Source: Roseovarius aestuariivivens | Lineage (GTDB): Bacteria; Pseudomonadota; Alphaproteobacteria; Rhodobacterales; Rhodobacteraceae | Reading direction: 5' to 3' | Assembly (NCBI RefSeq): GCF_004761875.1 | Contig: NZ_SJEY01000007.1 | Coordinates: 186,001-250,000 of the forward strand | Length of the DNA stretch: 64,000 bases | Shown here: in pieces, positions 56,495 through 64,000 of the stretch | How the letters are laid out: every line of letters begins with the position of its first letter | Position numbering within the stretch: the first letter of the stretch is position 1 | Made by a program: the position numbers and the translations under genes | The notes under the pieces: model-generated | Told to the model about the DNA's origin: nothing | The model's input: the letters and a program-made list of their open reading frames with translations, nothing else | Database searches by the model: none

Positions 56495-56896
56495 TTATTG
56501 CTGAATACTTTCCAGATACGCCAGCAGCGCCGCCAGGGGCCGCGGCGTCGGCGTCAGCACCCCGTCGCCCACATCCACCGGCACGGTATCACCCATCAAA
56601 AGCAGCCCGAATTCCGGCATATCCTGCCCCGGCAGCCCGGTGCGGTCATACCCGTCGATCACCGAAAGCACCCGCGCCCGGGGGAATTCTCCGTTTACAT
56701 TCAACGCGGTAAGGTCGGAGGGCGGCGGCGAATACGACCCCGCCCAAGGCCCGTTCCCCTTGCCCGAGCGCCCATGACATTGCGCGCAGTTCTCCATGAA
56801 AAGCCGCTCCCCCTCGGACGGCTCGGGCATGGAAACCTCGACACAGGCCGCAAGGCCCGCCAAAACCCCACATGAAATCAATGCCTTACGGATCAT
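56495..56896 (-). CDS. Lipoprotein c-type cytochrome
   Basis: A 133-residue exported cytochrome c with a lipobox LAAC (Cys18) and one heme-binding CAQCH motif (37-41). The likely axial Met is in GQDMPEFG. GRSGKGNGPWAGSYSPPPSDLTAL is a typical small cytochrome segment. It is probably anchored to a periplasmic membrane face and shuttles electrons, but the partner is unknown. The start at 56896 is preferred over an upstream in-frame codon at 56941, because the signal starts MIRKALISCGVLAGL. It lies downstream of lysK on the same strand, with 60 bp between them. Confidence 0.88.
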   Translation of the reverse strand: MIRKALISCGVLAGLAACVEVSMPEPSEGERLFMENCAQCHGRSGKGNGPWAGSYSPPPSDLTALNVNGEFPRARVLSVIDGYDRTGLPGQDMPEFGLLLMGDTVPVDVGDGVLTPTPRPLAALLAYLESIQQ

Positions 56897-56956
56897 GCTG
56901 CGCCTCCTCTGCCCCTTGTGTCTTTTGTCACAGGCTGACACCTGCGGCGCCGCAAA

Positions 56957-58531
56957 TCAAGCCAACTCGCCCGCCAGCGCCTTGTCGATCAGCGCCACGG
57001 TCTCGTCCACCCCGTAAAGTGCGATGAACCCGCCGAACCGCGGCCCCTGGCTCGCGCCCAAAAGCACCTCGTAGATCGCCTTGAACCAATCGCGCAGCGG
57101 CTCGAACCGGTCGCGGCCTACGGCATAAACCACTGATTGCAAAGCCTCATCTTCGACCGGCCCGTCATAGGTGGCCAGCTGATCGCGCAGGTGTTGCAGC
57201 GCCTCGCGCTCCAGCTCGGTGGGCGCGCGGTATGTCTTCTGCGGCGCAACGAAATCCTCGTAATACTTCACCGCAAAGCCCGCCGCCTGATCGAGATCCG
57301 GGTGCGTCTCCGGGCTCGCCTCGGGTGCATAACGCCGGATAAAGCCCCAGAGCGTTTCCTTGTCATGCGCCGAGGCCACCGACGCGAGGTTCAGCAGCAT
57401 CGCGAAGGGCACCACCATCCGGCTTTCGGGCACATCACCGTTGTGGATATGGTGCACCGGGTTGGCCAGCCGCTGTGTGGCGTCCTGCCCGGGATAGGCG
57501 CGTAACTGCTGGTGATACTCGTCCACCGCCTTGGGAATAACGTCGAAATACAAGCGCTTGGCGGTTTTCGGCTTGAGATACATGAAGTAGCTCAGGCTCT
57601 CGGTCGAGGCATAGCTGAGCCATTCGTCGATCGAAATGCCGTTGCCCGAGGACTTGGAGATTTTCTGCCCCTGATCGTCGAGGAAAAGCTCGTAGGTGAA
57701 ATGCTCGGGCGCCTTCCAGCCGAGGATCTGGCAGATCCGGTCATAGATCGGCGTGTTGGTGGAATGGTCCTTGCCATACATCTCGAAATCGACGCCCAAA
57801 GCGGCCCACCGCGCGCCGAAATCGGGCTTCCATTGCAGCTTTACGTTGCCGCCCGTCACGGGCAGCGTCCACTCGCGGCCATCCTCGTCGTCAAAGGTAA
57901 TCTCGCCCTTCGCCGCATCCACGTTCTTCATCGGCACATAGAGAACGCGCCCCGTCTCGGGGTGGATCGGCAGGAAGATCGAATAGGTCTGCTGCCGCTC
58001 TTCGCGCAGGCTTTTCAGCATGACCTTCATCACGTCGTCGTACCGCTCGGCAGCGCGCAACAGCACTTCGTCGAACTGGCCGGAGCGGTAGAACTCGGTC
58101 GCGGAATAGAACTCGTACTCGAACCCGAACGTGTCGAGGAACCGGCGCAGCATGGCGTTGTTGTGATCGCCGAAGCTGTCATGCGTGCCGAACGGATCCG
58201 GCACGGATGTCAGCGGCTTTTGCAGATGTTCCTGCAGCATGTCCTGGTTCGGCACGTTGCCCGGCACCTTGCGCATTCCGTCAAGGTCGTCCGAAAAACA
58301 GATCAGCTTGGTTGGGATGTCGCTGATCATTTCAAAGGCATGGCGGATCATCGTCGTGCGCAGCACCTCGCCAAAGGTCCCGATATGCGGCAGGCCCGAC
58401 GGCCCATACCCCGTCTCGAAGAGCACATAACCCTTCTCGGGCGGCGCCTTTTCATAACGTTTGAGCACGCGGCGCGCTTCTTCAAAAGGCCAGGCTTTCG
58501 AGCTCATCGCGGCGTCGCGTAGATCAGACAT
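56957..58531 (-). CDS. lysK: Lysine--tRNA ligase, class I
   Basis: A 524-residue class I lysyl-tRNA synthetase, the form found in archaea and many alphaproteobacteria, replacing class II LysS. The HIGH-like signature is [13 protein letters not shown] (about 44-56), and the KMSKS-like signature is KISKS at 290-294 ([13 protein letters not shown]). The anticodon-binding C-terminus includes [51 protein letters not shown]. Length is normal. A downstream in-frame ATG (nine codons in) is an alternative start. It is divergent from the TerB gene. Confidence 0.96.
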   Translation of the reverse strand: MSDLRDAAMSSKAWPFEEARRVLKRYEKAPPEKGYVLFETGYGPSGLPHIGTFGEVLRTTMIRHAFEMISDIPTKLICFSDDLDGMRKVPGNVPNQDMLQEHLQKPLTSVPDPFGTHDSFGDHNNAMLRRFLDTFGFEYEFYSATEFYRSGQFDEVLLRAAERYDDVMKVMLKSLREERQQTYSIFLPIHPETGRVLYVPMKNVDAAKGEITFDDEDGREWTLPVTGGNVKLQWKPDFGARWAALGVDFEMYGKDHSTNTPIYDRICQILGWKAPEHFTYELFLDDQGQKISKSSGNGISIDEWLSYASTESLSYFMYLKPKTAKRLYFDVIPKAVDEYHQQLRAYPGQDATQRLANPVHHIHNGDVPESRMVVPFAMLLNLASVASAHDKETLWGFIRRYAPEASPETHPDLDQAAGFAVKYYEDFVAPQKTYRAPTELEREALQHLRDQLATYDGPVEDEALQSVVYAVGRDRFEPLRDWFKAIYEVLLGASQGPRFGGFIALYGVDETVALIDKALAGELA

Positions 58532-58648
58532 GGGGTTCTCCGGTTGATTGCCCGTCCCGAGGCCTCGGGCAGGTCGTCCGCTTCCTATTGCCGAGGGGCG
58601 GGACAGTCAATATTCTGCACCTGCAAGACGCCTTTAGGACTTCCAGAA

Positions 58649-59074
58649 ATGACCGATCAGATCCCACACCCGCTCAGCCCGCAGGACTGCCTCGTAGCGG
58701 TAATGATCGCGGTCTCGGCCTCGGACGAGGACATCCAAACCGCCGAGCTGGTCAAGATCGAGAGCGCGGTCAACAATCTACCGGTTTTCGCATCATACGA
58801 TCTCGATCGCATGCGGGTCATTTCGCAGATGGTGTTCGACCTGTTCAGCGTCGAAGATGGGCTCGACGCGCTGTTTGGCCTTGTCCGCGACAACCTGCCC
58901 GAGCGGTTGATCGAGACGGCCTATGCGCTGGCCTGCGACGTGGCCGCCGCGGACGGCACACTGGACGAAACAGAACTGCGCATCCTTGAGGAAATCCGAT
59001 ACGAGCTTAACGTCGACCGGCTGGCGGCGGCGGCTATCGAGCGTGGGTCCCGGGCGCGTCATCTCAAGGCATGA
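58649..59074 (+). CDS. TerB-family protein
   Basis: A 141-residue all-helical protein of the tellurite-resistance TerB family, also found without any tellurium genes. Its helices include PQDCLVAVMIAVSASDEDIQTAELVKIESAVNNLPVF, MVFDLFSVEDGLDALFGLVRDNLPERLIETAYALACDVAAADGTLDETELRILEEIRYELNVDRLA, with the paired acidic motif ADGTLDETEL of TerB. The gene is coupled to an L,D-transpeptidase gene by a 4-base overlap, so its role is probably linked to the envelope. No other ter genes are present. Confidence 0.85.
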   Translation: MTDQIPHPLSPQDCLVAVMIAVSASDEDIQTAELVKIESAVNNLPVFASYDLDRMRVISQMVFDLFSVEDGLDALFGLVRDNLPERLIETAYALACDVAAADGTLDETELRILEEIRYELNVDRLAAAAIERGSRARHLKA

Positions 59075-59502
59075 GACATCCCATCGCGGCTCTGGTGTTG
59101 GTGGTATGGTGTTTGGGGGCGTGGACCGCGATGGCAAAGGCCGCCGACATCCTCGCGCATATCGATCTGTCGGATCAGCACATGACGCTTGTGATCGACG
59201 GGCTTGAAATGCATCACTGGCCGGTCTCCACGGCACGAGCCGGCAAGCGCACGCCCACGGGTATCTACGGCGTCGAAGCGATGCACAGGATGCATTATTC
59301 GACCCTCTACAACAACGCGCCGATGCCGCATTCGATCTTCTTCGCCGGCAACTACGCCATTCACGGAACAGACCAGATAAGCCGCCTCGGACAACCGGCC
59401 TCGGCGGGGTGCGTCCGGCTTCACCCCGATAACGCGCAGCTGCTTTACGAGCTTGTGCGCGCGCGCGGCCCGCAAAGCCTGACGATCGAAATCGTGCCCT
59501 AG
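59071..59502 (+). CDS. L,D-transpeptidase (YkuD family)
   Basis: A 143-residue exported YkuD-type enzyme that crosslinks peptidoglycan or attaches proteins to it. A signal peptide fills the first 24 residues (HPIAALVLVVWCLGAWTAMAKA). The catalytic motif is HGTDQISRLGQPASAGCVRLHPDNA, with His98 and catalytic Cys114. RTPTGIYGVEAMHRMHYSTLYNNAPMPHSIFFAGNYAIHGT is typical. It overlaps the TerB gene by 4 bases. No LysM or peptidoglycan-binding domain is fused, so the enzyme is minimal. Confidence 0.92.
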   Translation: MRHPIAALVLVVWCLGAWTAMAKAADILAHIDLSDQHMTLVIDGLEMHHWPVSTARAGKRTPTGIYGVEAMHRMHYSTLYNNAPMPHSIFFAGNYAIHGTDQISRLGQPASAGCVRLHPDNAQLLYELVRARGPQSLTIEIVP

Positions 59503-59589
59503 CACCCGCAGCCATCGCGAAATTCGCAGTTTTCTTCCCGGTCAAAACCCGTACTAAATAGGCCCGGAACCGAAAGGGAGATCCCGATC

Positions 59590-59826
59590 ATGCGCCCCGT
59601 TTTCGTCAACATCCGCTGCAAGCCCGGCAGATCTTATCACGTGGCCGAAGAGATCGCCCTGCGCGAGATCCATTCAGAGCTTTATTCGACATCGGGGCCC
59701 TTCGACCTCTTGCTCAAGCTCTACATCCCCGATGACGCGGACGTGGGCAAATATATCAACGAGAACCTTCTAGAGATCCCCGATATAGAACGGACCGAGA
59801 CGACGCTGACCTTCAAGGCGTTCTGA
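59590..59826 (+). CDS. Stand-alone Lrp/AsnC ligand-binding (RAM) domain protein
   Basis: A 78-residue protein made only of the RAM domain of Lrp/AsnC regulators, without the DNA-binding helix-turn-helix. Its fold elements are RPVFVNIRCKPGRSYHVAEEIALREIHSELYSTSGPFDLLLKLYIPDDADVGKYINENLLEIPDIERTETTLTF. Such proteins can form ring oligomers and bind amino acids or modulate full-length partners. The gene lies 27 bases before a branched-chain-type ABC importer, which invites a role in sensing its substrate, though this is inference. A good ribosome site (AAGGGAG) precedes its ATG. Confidence 0.85.
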   Translation: MRPVFVNIRCKPGRSYHVAEEIALREIHSELYSTSGPFDLLLKLYIPDDADVGKYINENLLEIPDIERTETTLTFKAF

Positions 59827-59853
59827 GACAGACAGAAAGACAGGGAGAAACAG

Positions 59854-60996
59854 ATGCGACTGACATCATTTATCGCGGGTGCCTGCATGGCCGCCCTCGC
59901 CGGCGCCGCGACGGCCGAGACCGGCAAGGTCAAGGTGGGCATGATCACCACGCTGTCAGGCGGCGGTGCGGGCCTTGGCATCGACGTGCGCGACGGCTTT
60001 CTGCTCGCCGCGAAGATGGCGGGCAACGATAGTCTCGAGATTGTGGTCGAGGACGATCAGCGCAAACCCGATATCGCGGTACAGCTGGCCGACAAGATGA
60101 TTCAGTCGGAAAAGGTCGACGTCCTGACCGGGATCATCTTCTCCAACCTCGCCATGGCGGTCATCCCCGCCGCGACCGCGCAGGGCAAGTTTTATCTGTC
60201 GCCCAACGCAGGCCCCTCGGCGCTGGCCGGCAAGGGGTGCCATCCGAACTATTTCAACGTGGCCTGGCAGAACGACAACCTGCACGAGGCCGCAGGCGGC
60301 TACGCCAATTCCGCCGGCTTCAAGAACAGCTTCATCCTCGCGCCGAACTATCCGGCGGGGCAGGACGCGCTCACGGGCTACAAACGCATCTACGAAGGCG
60401 ATCTGGCAGGCGAGGTCTTCACTCAGCTTGGTCAGACAGACTATGCCGCCGAGATCGCCCAGATCCGCGCCAGCGGTGCCGACAGTGTGTTTTTCTTCCT
60501 GCCGGGCGGCATGGGGATTTCGTTTCTCAAGCAATACGCCGATAGCGGCATCGACCTTCCGGTGGTGGGGCCTGCCTTCTCCTTCGATCAGGGCATTCTT
60601 CAGGCTGTGGGCGAGGCCGCGATGGGGGTCAAGAACACCTCGCAATGGAACAAAGATCTCGATAACGAGGCCAACCGGCTTTTCGTGGAAACCTTCCAGG
60701 CAGAGTACGGCCGCCTGCCGTCGCTCTACGCCAGCCAGGGCTACGACACCGCGAACCTGCTGCTCTCGGCCATGGCCAAGGCAGATATCTCTGACGCCGA
60801 CGCATTCCGCGCCGCGCTGAAAGAGGCCGATTTCGCCTCGACCCGCGGGGATTTCGCCTTTGCCGCCAACAATCACCCGATCCAGGACATCTATGTCCGC
60901 GAGGTGATCAAGGAGGGGGACGTCTACACCAACAAGATCATCGGCACGGCGCTTGAAGATCACGCCAACGTCTATGTCGACGACTGCAAGATGTAA
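59854..60996 (+). CDS. ABC transporter substrate-binding protein (branched-chain amino acid type)
   Basis: A 380-residue periplasmic binding protein of the LivJ/LivK class. A signal peptide fills about 1-22 (RLTSFIAGACMAALAGAATA). The type 1 periplasmic-binding fold begins KVKVGMITTLSGGGAGLGIDVRDGFLLAAKMAGN and continues through VDVLTGIIFSNLAMAVIPAATAQGKFYLSPNAGPS, FILAPNYPAGQDALTGYKRIYEGDLAGEVFTQLGQTDYAAEIAQIRASGADSVFFFLPGGMGI. The ligand could be an aromatic or branched-chain acid; relatives bind various carboxylates. It heads the importer operon and is followed, after a GC hairpin, by the permease genes. Confidence 0.93.
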   Translation: MRLTSFIAGACMAALAGAATAETGKVKVGMITTLSGGGAGLGIDVRDGFLLAAKMAGNDSLEIVVEDDQRKPDIAVQLADKMIQSEKVDVLTGIIFSNLAMAVIPAATAQGKFYLSPNAGPSALAGKGCHPNYFNVAWQNDNLHEAAGGYANSAGFKNSFILAPNYPAGQDALTGYKRIYEGDLAGEVFTQLGQTDYAAEIAQIRASGADSVFFFLPGGMGISFLKQYADSGIDLPVVGPAFSFDQGILQAVGEAAMGVKNTSQWNKDLDNEANRLFVETFQAEYGRLPSLYASQGYDTANLLLSAMAKADISDADAFRAALKEADFASTRGDFAFAANNHPIQDIYVREVIKEGDVYTNKIIGTALEDHANVYVDDCKM

Positions 60997-61020
60997 GACC
61001 TGACACTTTAGTCAAAAAGA

Positions 61021-61039
61021 CGGGCGCGCCGCGCGCCCG
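61021..61039 (+). repeat. GC-rich hairpin between livK-type and livH-type genes (variant of the dispersed repeat)
   Basis: CGGGCGCG (61021-61028) and CGCGCCCG (61032-61039) form a perfect 8-bp stem around CCG. The following bases, read on the minus strand, give GGTAGGGCGGGCGCGCG, resembling a variant of the dispersed hairpin family in reverse orientation. It may lower expression of the permeases relative to the binding protein. Confidence 0.55.
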
Positions 61040-61062
61040 CCCTACCACCCGGGCCACTCCCC

Positions 61063-61986
61063 ATGACCGCGATCCTATTTATCGAACAGGTCCTGAACGG
61101 GCTTCAGTTCGGCGTCATGCTCTTTCTCATGGCGGCGGGGCTGACGCTTGTCTTCGGGGTCATGGGGTTGATCAATCTCGCGCATGGCTCGCTTTACATG
61201 GTGGGCGCATTCGCAGCAGCGGCAGTGGCGGGCGCGACAGGCTCGTTTCTCTTGGCGCTGATCGCCGCGCTGGCCGCGGCGGCCGCCGCAGGGGCCATCG
61301 TGGAACTGGTCGTGATCCGGCGGCTTTACGACCGCGACCACCTCGATCAGGTGCTGGCGACCTTCGCGCTCATCCTCATCTTCTCTGAAGGTACGCGGTG
61401 GATCTTCGGGTCCTTCCCGCTGTTTCTGGATATCCCGGATTACCTATCCGGGCCGGTCACCCTGCCCGGAGGCATCCAGTACCCCCTCTACCGCCTGACG
61501 CTCATCGCCATCGGTCTGGTCATCGCAGGCGGCCTTTTCTGGCTTATCTCCTGCACCCGCCTCGGCATCCGCATCCGCGCCGGCGAATCCGACCGAGAGA
61601 TGATCGCGGCGCTCGGTGTCGATATCTCACGCCTCTACACCGTCGTCTTCGCGCTTGGCGCGGCGCTGGCCGGGCTGGCGGGCGCACTTGTCGGCGCGAT
61701 ACAGTCGGTGCAGGTCGGCATGGGCGAGCCAGTGCTGATCCTCGCCTTCGTCGTGATCGTCATCGGCGGCATCGGCTCGATCAAGGGCGCGCTTGTGGGC
61801 GCGATCCTCGTCGGTCTCACCGATACGCTCGGAGGTCTCCTCCTCCCGGCGCTCTTCGCGCTTTTCATGGATAATTCCGCGGCCCAGACGACCGGTTCGG
61901 CCCTGGCCTCGATGCTCATCTATATCCTCATGGCCTGCGTTCTGGTCTGGAAACCTCAGGGCCTTTACGGGGCACGCCCCGCATGA
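61063..61986 (+). CDS. Branched-chain-type ABC transporter permease (LivH-like)
   Basis: A 307-residue permease of the LivH family with about eight to nine membrane segments. Diagnostic are NGLQFGVMLFLMAAGLTLVFGVMGLINLAHGSLYMVGAFAAAAV and RAGESDREMIAALGVDISRLYTVVFALGAALAGLAGALVGAI, the EAA-like loop, and VIVIGGIGSIKGALVGAILVGLTDTLGG. It pairs with LivM. It overlaps livM by 4 bases and starts 66 bases after the binding-protein stop. Confidence 0.94.
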   Translation: MTAILFIEQVLNGLQFGVMLFLMAAGLTLVFGVMGLINLAHGSLYMVGAFAAAAVAGATGSFLLALIAALAAAAAAGAIVELVVIRRLYDRDHLDQVLATFALILIFSEGTRWIFGSFPLFLDIPDYLSGPVTLPGGIQYPLYRLTLIAIGLVIAGGLFWLISCTRLGIRIRAGESDREMIAALGVDISRLYTVVFALGAALAGLAGALVGAIQSVQVGMGEPVLILAFVVIVIGGIGSIKGALVGAILVGLTDTLGGLLLPALFALFMDNSAAQTTGSALASMLIYILMACVLVWKPQGLYGARPA

Positions 61987-62966
61987 CGCGCGAGGGCTGG
62001 ATCAACGCCGCGCTCTACGCGGGCCTTCTGGCCGTGCCCCTCTGGGCGTGGGCCACGGACGAGCCCTTTACCATCACGCTCGCCACCCGGGTGGCGATCC
62101 TTGCGCTCGCTGGAGTCGGCCTCAACATCGCGCTCGGCTTCGGCGGGCTCATCAGCCTGGGCCACGCGGCCTTCTTCGGGATCGGCGGCTACGCGATGGG
62201 CATCCTTGCCAGCCACGCCCAAAGCTACACGCCCCTGATGGAAACGCCCTTCCTGATCGAAGGCACCAAATCAATGCCGGTGATCTGGCTTGTGGCAATT
62301 GCCGCCTCAAGCCTTGCGGCACTTGTCATCGGCGCGCTCAGCCTGCGCACCTCGGGCGTCTATTTCATCATGATCACGCTGGCCTTCGGGCAGATGTTCT
62401 ATTTCTTCGCCATCAGCTGGCCCGCCTATGGCGGCGAGGACGGGTTGTCGATCTATGTGCGCAACGGGTTTCCGGGCGTCAACACGCTCGATCCGATCCA
62501 GTTCTTCGCGCTCACCTTCGTGCTTCTATCGCTCGCGCTCTGGCTCAGCGCCCGGCTGGCGGCGTCGGAGTTCGGTCTTGCGCTCGGCGCCGCGCGGCAA
62601 TCGCCCCAACGGGTGGAAACCGTCGGGCTCAGCCCGTTTCGACTTCGCCTGACGGCCTTCGTGATCTCGGGCGCGATAACCGGGCTGGCCGGGGCGCTTT
62701 TTGCCGATCTCAACCGGTTCGTGTCGCCCACCATGTTCAGCTGGCAACTCTCCGGAGAGCTGATCGTCTTCATCATTCTGGGCGGCGTCGGGCGGCTCTT
62801 CGGGCCGGTGGCGGGGGCCGCGCTTTTCATCACGCTGGAACATGTGCTCGGCGGGCTGTCGGATTATTGGCATGTCTATCTCGGCCTTCTGCTGCTTGTC
62901 GTGGTGCTTTTCGCACGCGGCGGGATCATCGGGCTTCTGGCCGGGCGGAGGGTGGCGCATGACTGA
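61983..62966 (+). CDS. Branched-chain-type ABC transporter permease (LivM-like)
   Basis: A 327-residue permease of the LivM family. Features are LALAGVGLNIALGFGGLISLGHAAFFGIGGYAMGILASHAQ, TSGVYFIMITLAFGQMFYFFAISWPAYGGEDGL, ARQSPQRVETVGLSPFRLRLTAFVISGAITGLAGALFADLNRFVSP, and GELIVFIILGGVGRLFGPVAGAALFITLEHVL. It overlaps livH by 4 and livG by 8 bases, so the permeases and ATPases are translationally coupled. Confidence 0.94.
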   Translation: MTREGWINAALYAGLLAVPLWAWATDEPFTITLATRVAILALAGVGLNIALGFGGLISLGHAAFFGIGGYAMGILASHAQSYTPLMETPFLIEGTKSMPVIWLVAIAASSLAALVIGALSLRTSGVYFIMITLAFGQMFYFFAISWPAYGGEDGLSIYVRNGFPGVNTLDPIQFFALTFVLLSLALWLSARLAASEFGLALGAARQSPQRVETVGLSPFRLRLTAFVISGAITGLAGALFADLNRFVSPTMFSWQLSGELIVFIILGGVGRLFGPVAGAALFITLEHVLGGLSDYWHVYLGLLLLVVVLFARGGIIGLLAGRRVAHD

Positions 62967-63708
62967 CCCGGTTCTGGCGACCCGCGACATCACGAAATCC
63001 TTCGGGGCCGTGCGCGCTTCGGACGGCATCTCGATCGATCTGCGTCCGGGCGAGATCCACGCCGTCATCGGCCCAAACGGCGCCGGCAAATCCACCCTGA
63101 TCGCGCAGATCTGCGGCGGGTTACGGCCCGATAGCGGCACGGTCGAATTTCTGGGGAAGGACATCACCTCGCTGTCCGGTCCGGCCCGCGCGCAGCGGGG
63201 GCTGGCCCGTACCTTCCAGATCTCTGCGCTGGCGATGGAAGACACGGTGCTTCAGAACGCTGTTCTGGGCGCACTCAAATCGCGCGGCGGGCGGCTCGGG
63301 TACTTCCGGCCCGCGCTAGGCCAGTCGAACCTGCGCGAGGCCGCCTTCGAGGCCCTGCACCGCGTCGGGCTTGCTGATCAAGCCGCCGTGCGGACTGCGG
63401 AACTGTCGCACGGGCAGCGAAGGCAGCTCGAGGTTGCGGTCGCGCTGACGTTGCGCCCGCGCGCCTTTGTCATGGATGAGCCGATGGCAGGAATGGGCAG
63501 CGAAGGCTCACGGCAAATGACACAGTTTTTGGACACGTTACGGCAGGACGCACCGATCCTGCTTGTGGAACATGACATGGACGCGGTCTTTGCCCTGGCC
63601 GACCGCATCTCGGTGCTGGTCTACGGCCAGTGCATTGCAACAGGTTCCGTCGCAGAAATCCGTGCCAATGCGGACGTGCAGGCCGCCTATCTGGGGCAGG
63701 ACGCATGA
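62959..63708 (+). CDS. Branched-chain-type ABC transporter ATP-binding protein (LivG-like)
   Basis: A 249-residue ATPase with Walker A GPNGAGKS (38-45), the signature ELSHGQRRQLEVAVALTL, Walker B AFVMDEPMAGMG and a switch His in LLVEHDMDAVF. The signature has LSHGQ where LSGGQ is commoner, a variant seen in many LivG proteins. The ATG at 62959 overlaps the livM stop by 8 bases. It is coupled to livF by a 4-base overlap. Confidence 0.94.
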   Translation: MTDPVLATRDITKSFGAVRASDGISIDLRPGEIHAVIGPNGAGKSTLIAQICGGLRPDSGTVEFLGKDITSLSGPARAQRGLARTFQISALAMEDTVLQNAVLGALKSRGGRLGYFRPALGQSNLREAAFEALHRVGLADQAAVRTAELSHGQRRQLEVAVALTLRPRAFVMDEPMAGMGSEGSRQMTQFLDTLRQDAPILLVEHDMDAVFALADRISVLVYGQCIATGSVAEIRANADVQAAYLGQDA

Positions 63709-64000
63709 GCCTCTTGCAGGTCGAAAGCATCGCCGCCAGCTATGGCGCGACACAGGCCCTGTTCGACGTCTCGCTCGACGTGGCCGAGGGCGAGGTCGTG
63801 GCCCTGATGGGACGCAACGGCATGGGCAAATCGACCACGATCAAGGCGATCTGCCGACTTCTCGAACTCGATGCGGGGCGCATCGCGTTCGACGGCACCG
63901 ACCTTGCCCGCCTGCCGGCCTTTCGCGCGGCCCAACTGGGCCTGGGTCTCGTGCCCGAGGGGCGCCGCTGCTTTCCCAACCTGACGGTTGATGAAAACCT
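63705..64000 (+). CDS. Branched-chain-type ABC transporter ATP-binding protein (LivF-like), 3' truncated by window edge
   Basis: The first 98 codons of a LivF-type ATPase: LLQVESIAASYGATQALFDVSLDVAEGEVVALMGRNGMGKSTTIKAI with Walker A GRNGMGKS at 36-43, followed by GRIAFDGTDLARLPAFRAAQLGLGLVPEGRRCFPNLTVDEN, including the VPEGRRCFPNLTV segment typical of LivF. The gene continues past 64000. It overlaps livG by 4 bases. Confidence 0.93.
   Translation, partial: MSLLQVESIAASYGATQALFDVSLDVAEGEVVALMGRNGMGKSTTIKAICRLLELDAGRIAFDGTDLARLPAFRAAQLGLGLVPEGRRCFPNLTVDEN

Noticed and set aside
1..64000. tRNA, rRNA, CRISPR array, prophage or complete insertion sequence
   Set aside because: I looked in the intergenic regions and found no cloverleaf with a TTCGAATC-type arm, no ribosomal RNA sequence, no evenly spaced direct repeats with spacers, and no transposase or phage structural gene.

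Overview
The window is high-GC (a hand-counted parE line is 41/60 G+C) and densely packed, with many 4-base ATGA overlaps between genes. Gene content points to an alphaproteobacterium of the Rhodobacteraceae (Roseobacter group): MipZ instead of MinCDE, class I lysyl-tRNA synthetase, an F0 operon with duplicated b subunits (atpI-atpB-atpE-atpX-atpF), HspQ, BluB, and a GlnK-AmtB pair. Most of it is ordinary chromosomal core. I see no rRNA, tRNA, CRISPR array, prophage or intact insertion sequence.

Layout. 1-9 kb: 3' part of a gamma-glutamyltransferase-like gene, hspQ, a lytic transglycosylase lipoprotein, then a minus-strand group (amidase; class I/II aminotransferase; ftsK; exoD-like; lolA-like). 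9-16 kb: UbiH-type hydroxylase, rsmD with a ferredoxin-type reductase, a peroxiredoxin, and a coupled set of pterin dehydratase, FemAB-like, GDPD and RidA genes. 15.6-22.4 kb: a type I secretion ABC/HlyD pair, mlaA-mlaC, and a class A PBP. 22.5-29.5 kb: glnK-amtB, a CPBP protease, accD-membrane protein-folC, an epimerase and a VOC protein. 29.5-37.5 kb: AMP nucleosidase, HU, a DMT exporter, aroC, the F0 ATP synthase operon and a YbaK-type deacylase. 37.7-46.7 kb: ffh, four paralogous GNAT acetyltransferases interleaved with a split YeeE/YedE pair, chorismate mutase, then a translation block (rpsP, bluB, rimM, trmD, GNAT, rplS, rpmE). 46.9-54.5 kb: mipZ, a DMT exporter, an MBL hydrolase, an HdeD-like protein, aldolase plus glucokinase, and parE. 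54.5-56.9 kb: a small accessory patch. 57-64 kb: lysK, a TerB/L,D-transpeptidase pair, a stand-alone RAM-domain protein and a branched-chain-type ABC importer (livKHMGF, cut at the right edge).

The least ordinary parts are four. First, an AT-rich BRCT gene (hand-counted lines of 20/60 and 27/60 G+C) sits between parE and a 140-bp foldback element with 21-bp inverted ends. Second, the next gene, an HEITH lipoprotein, is preceded by two identical 12-bp palindromes 41 bp apart. Third, a roughly 140-nt candidate small RNA with its own promoter and terminator lies between aroC and atpF. Fourth, there are two families of short dispersed elements: a hairpin with core GGCGTGCTTCAGCGCGCC (four copies, two of which supply the stop codon of the preceding gene) and a TGGC-AAATAC motif found just after the stop codon of three unrelated genes. 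Functions rest on reading motifs in the translations; no database search was run.
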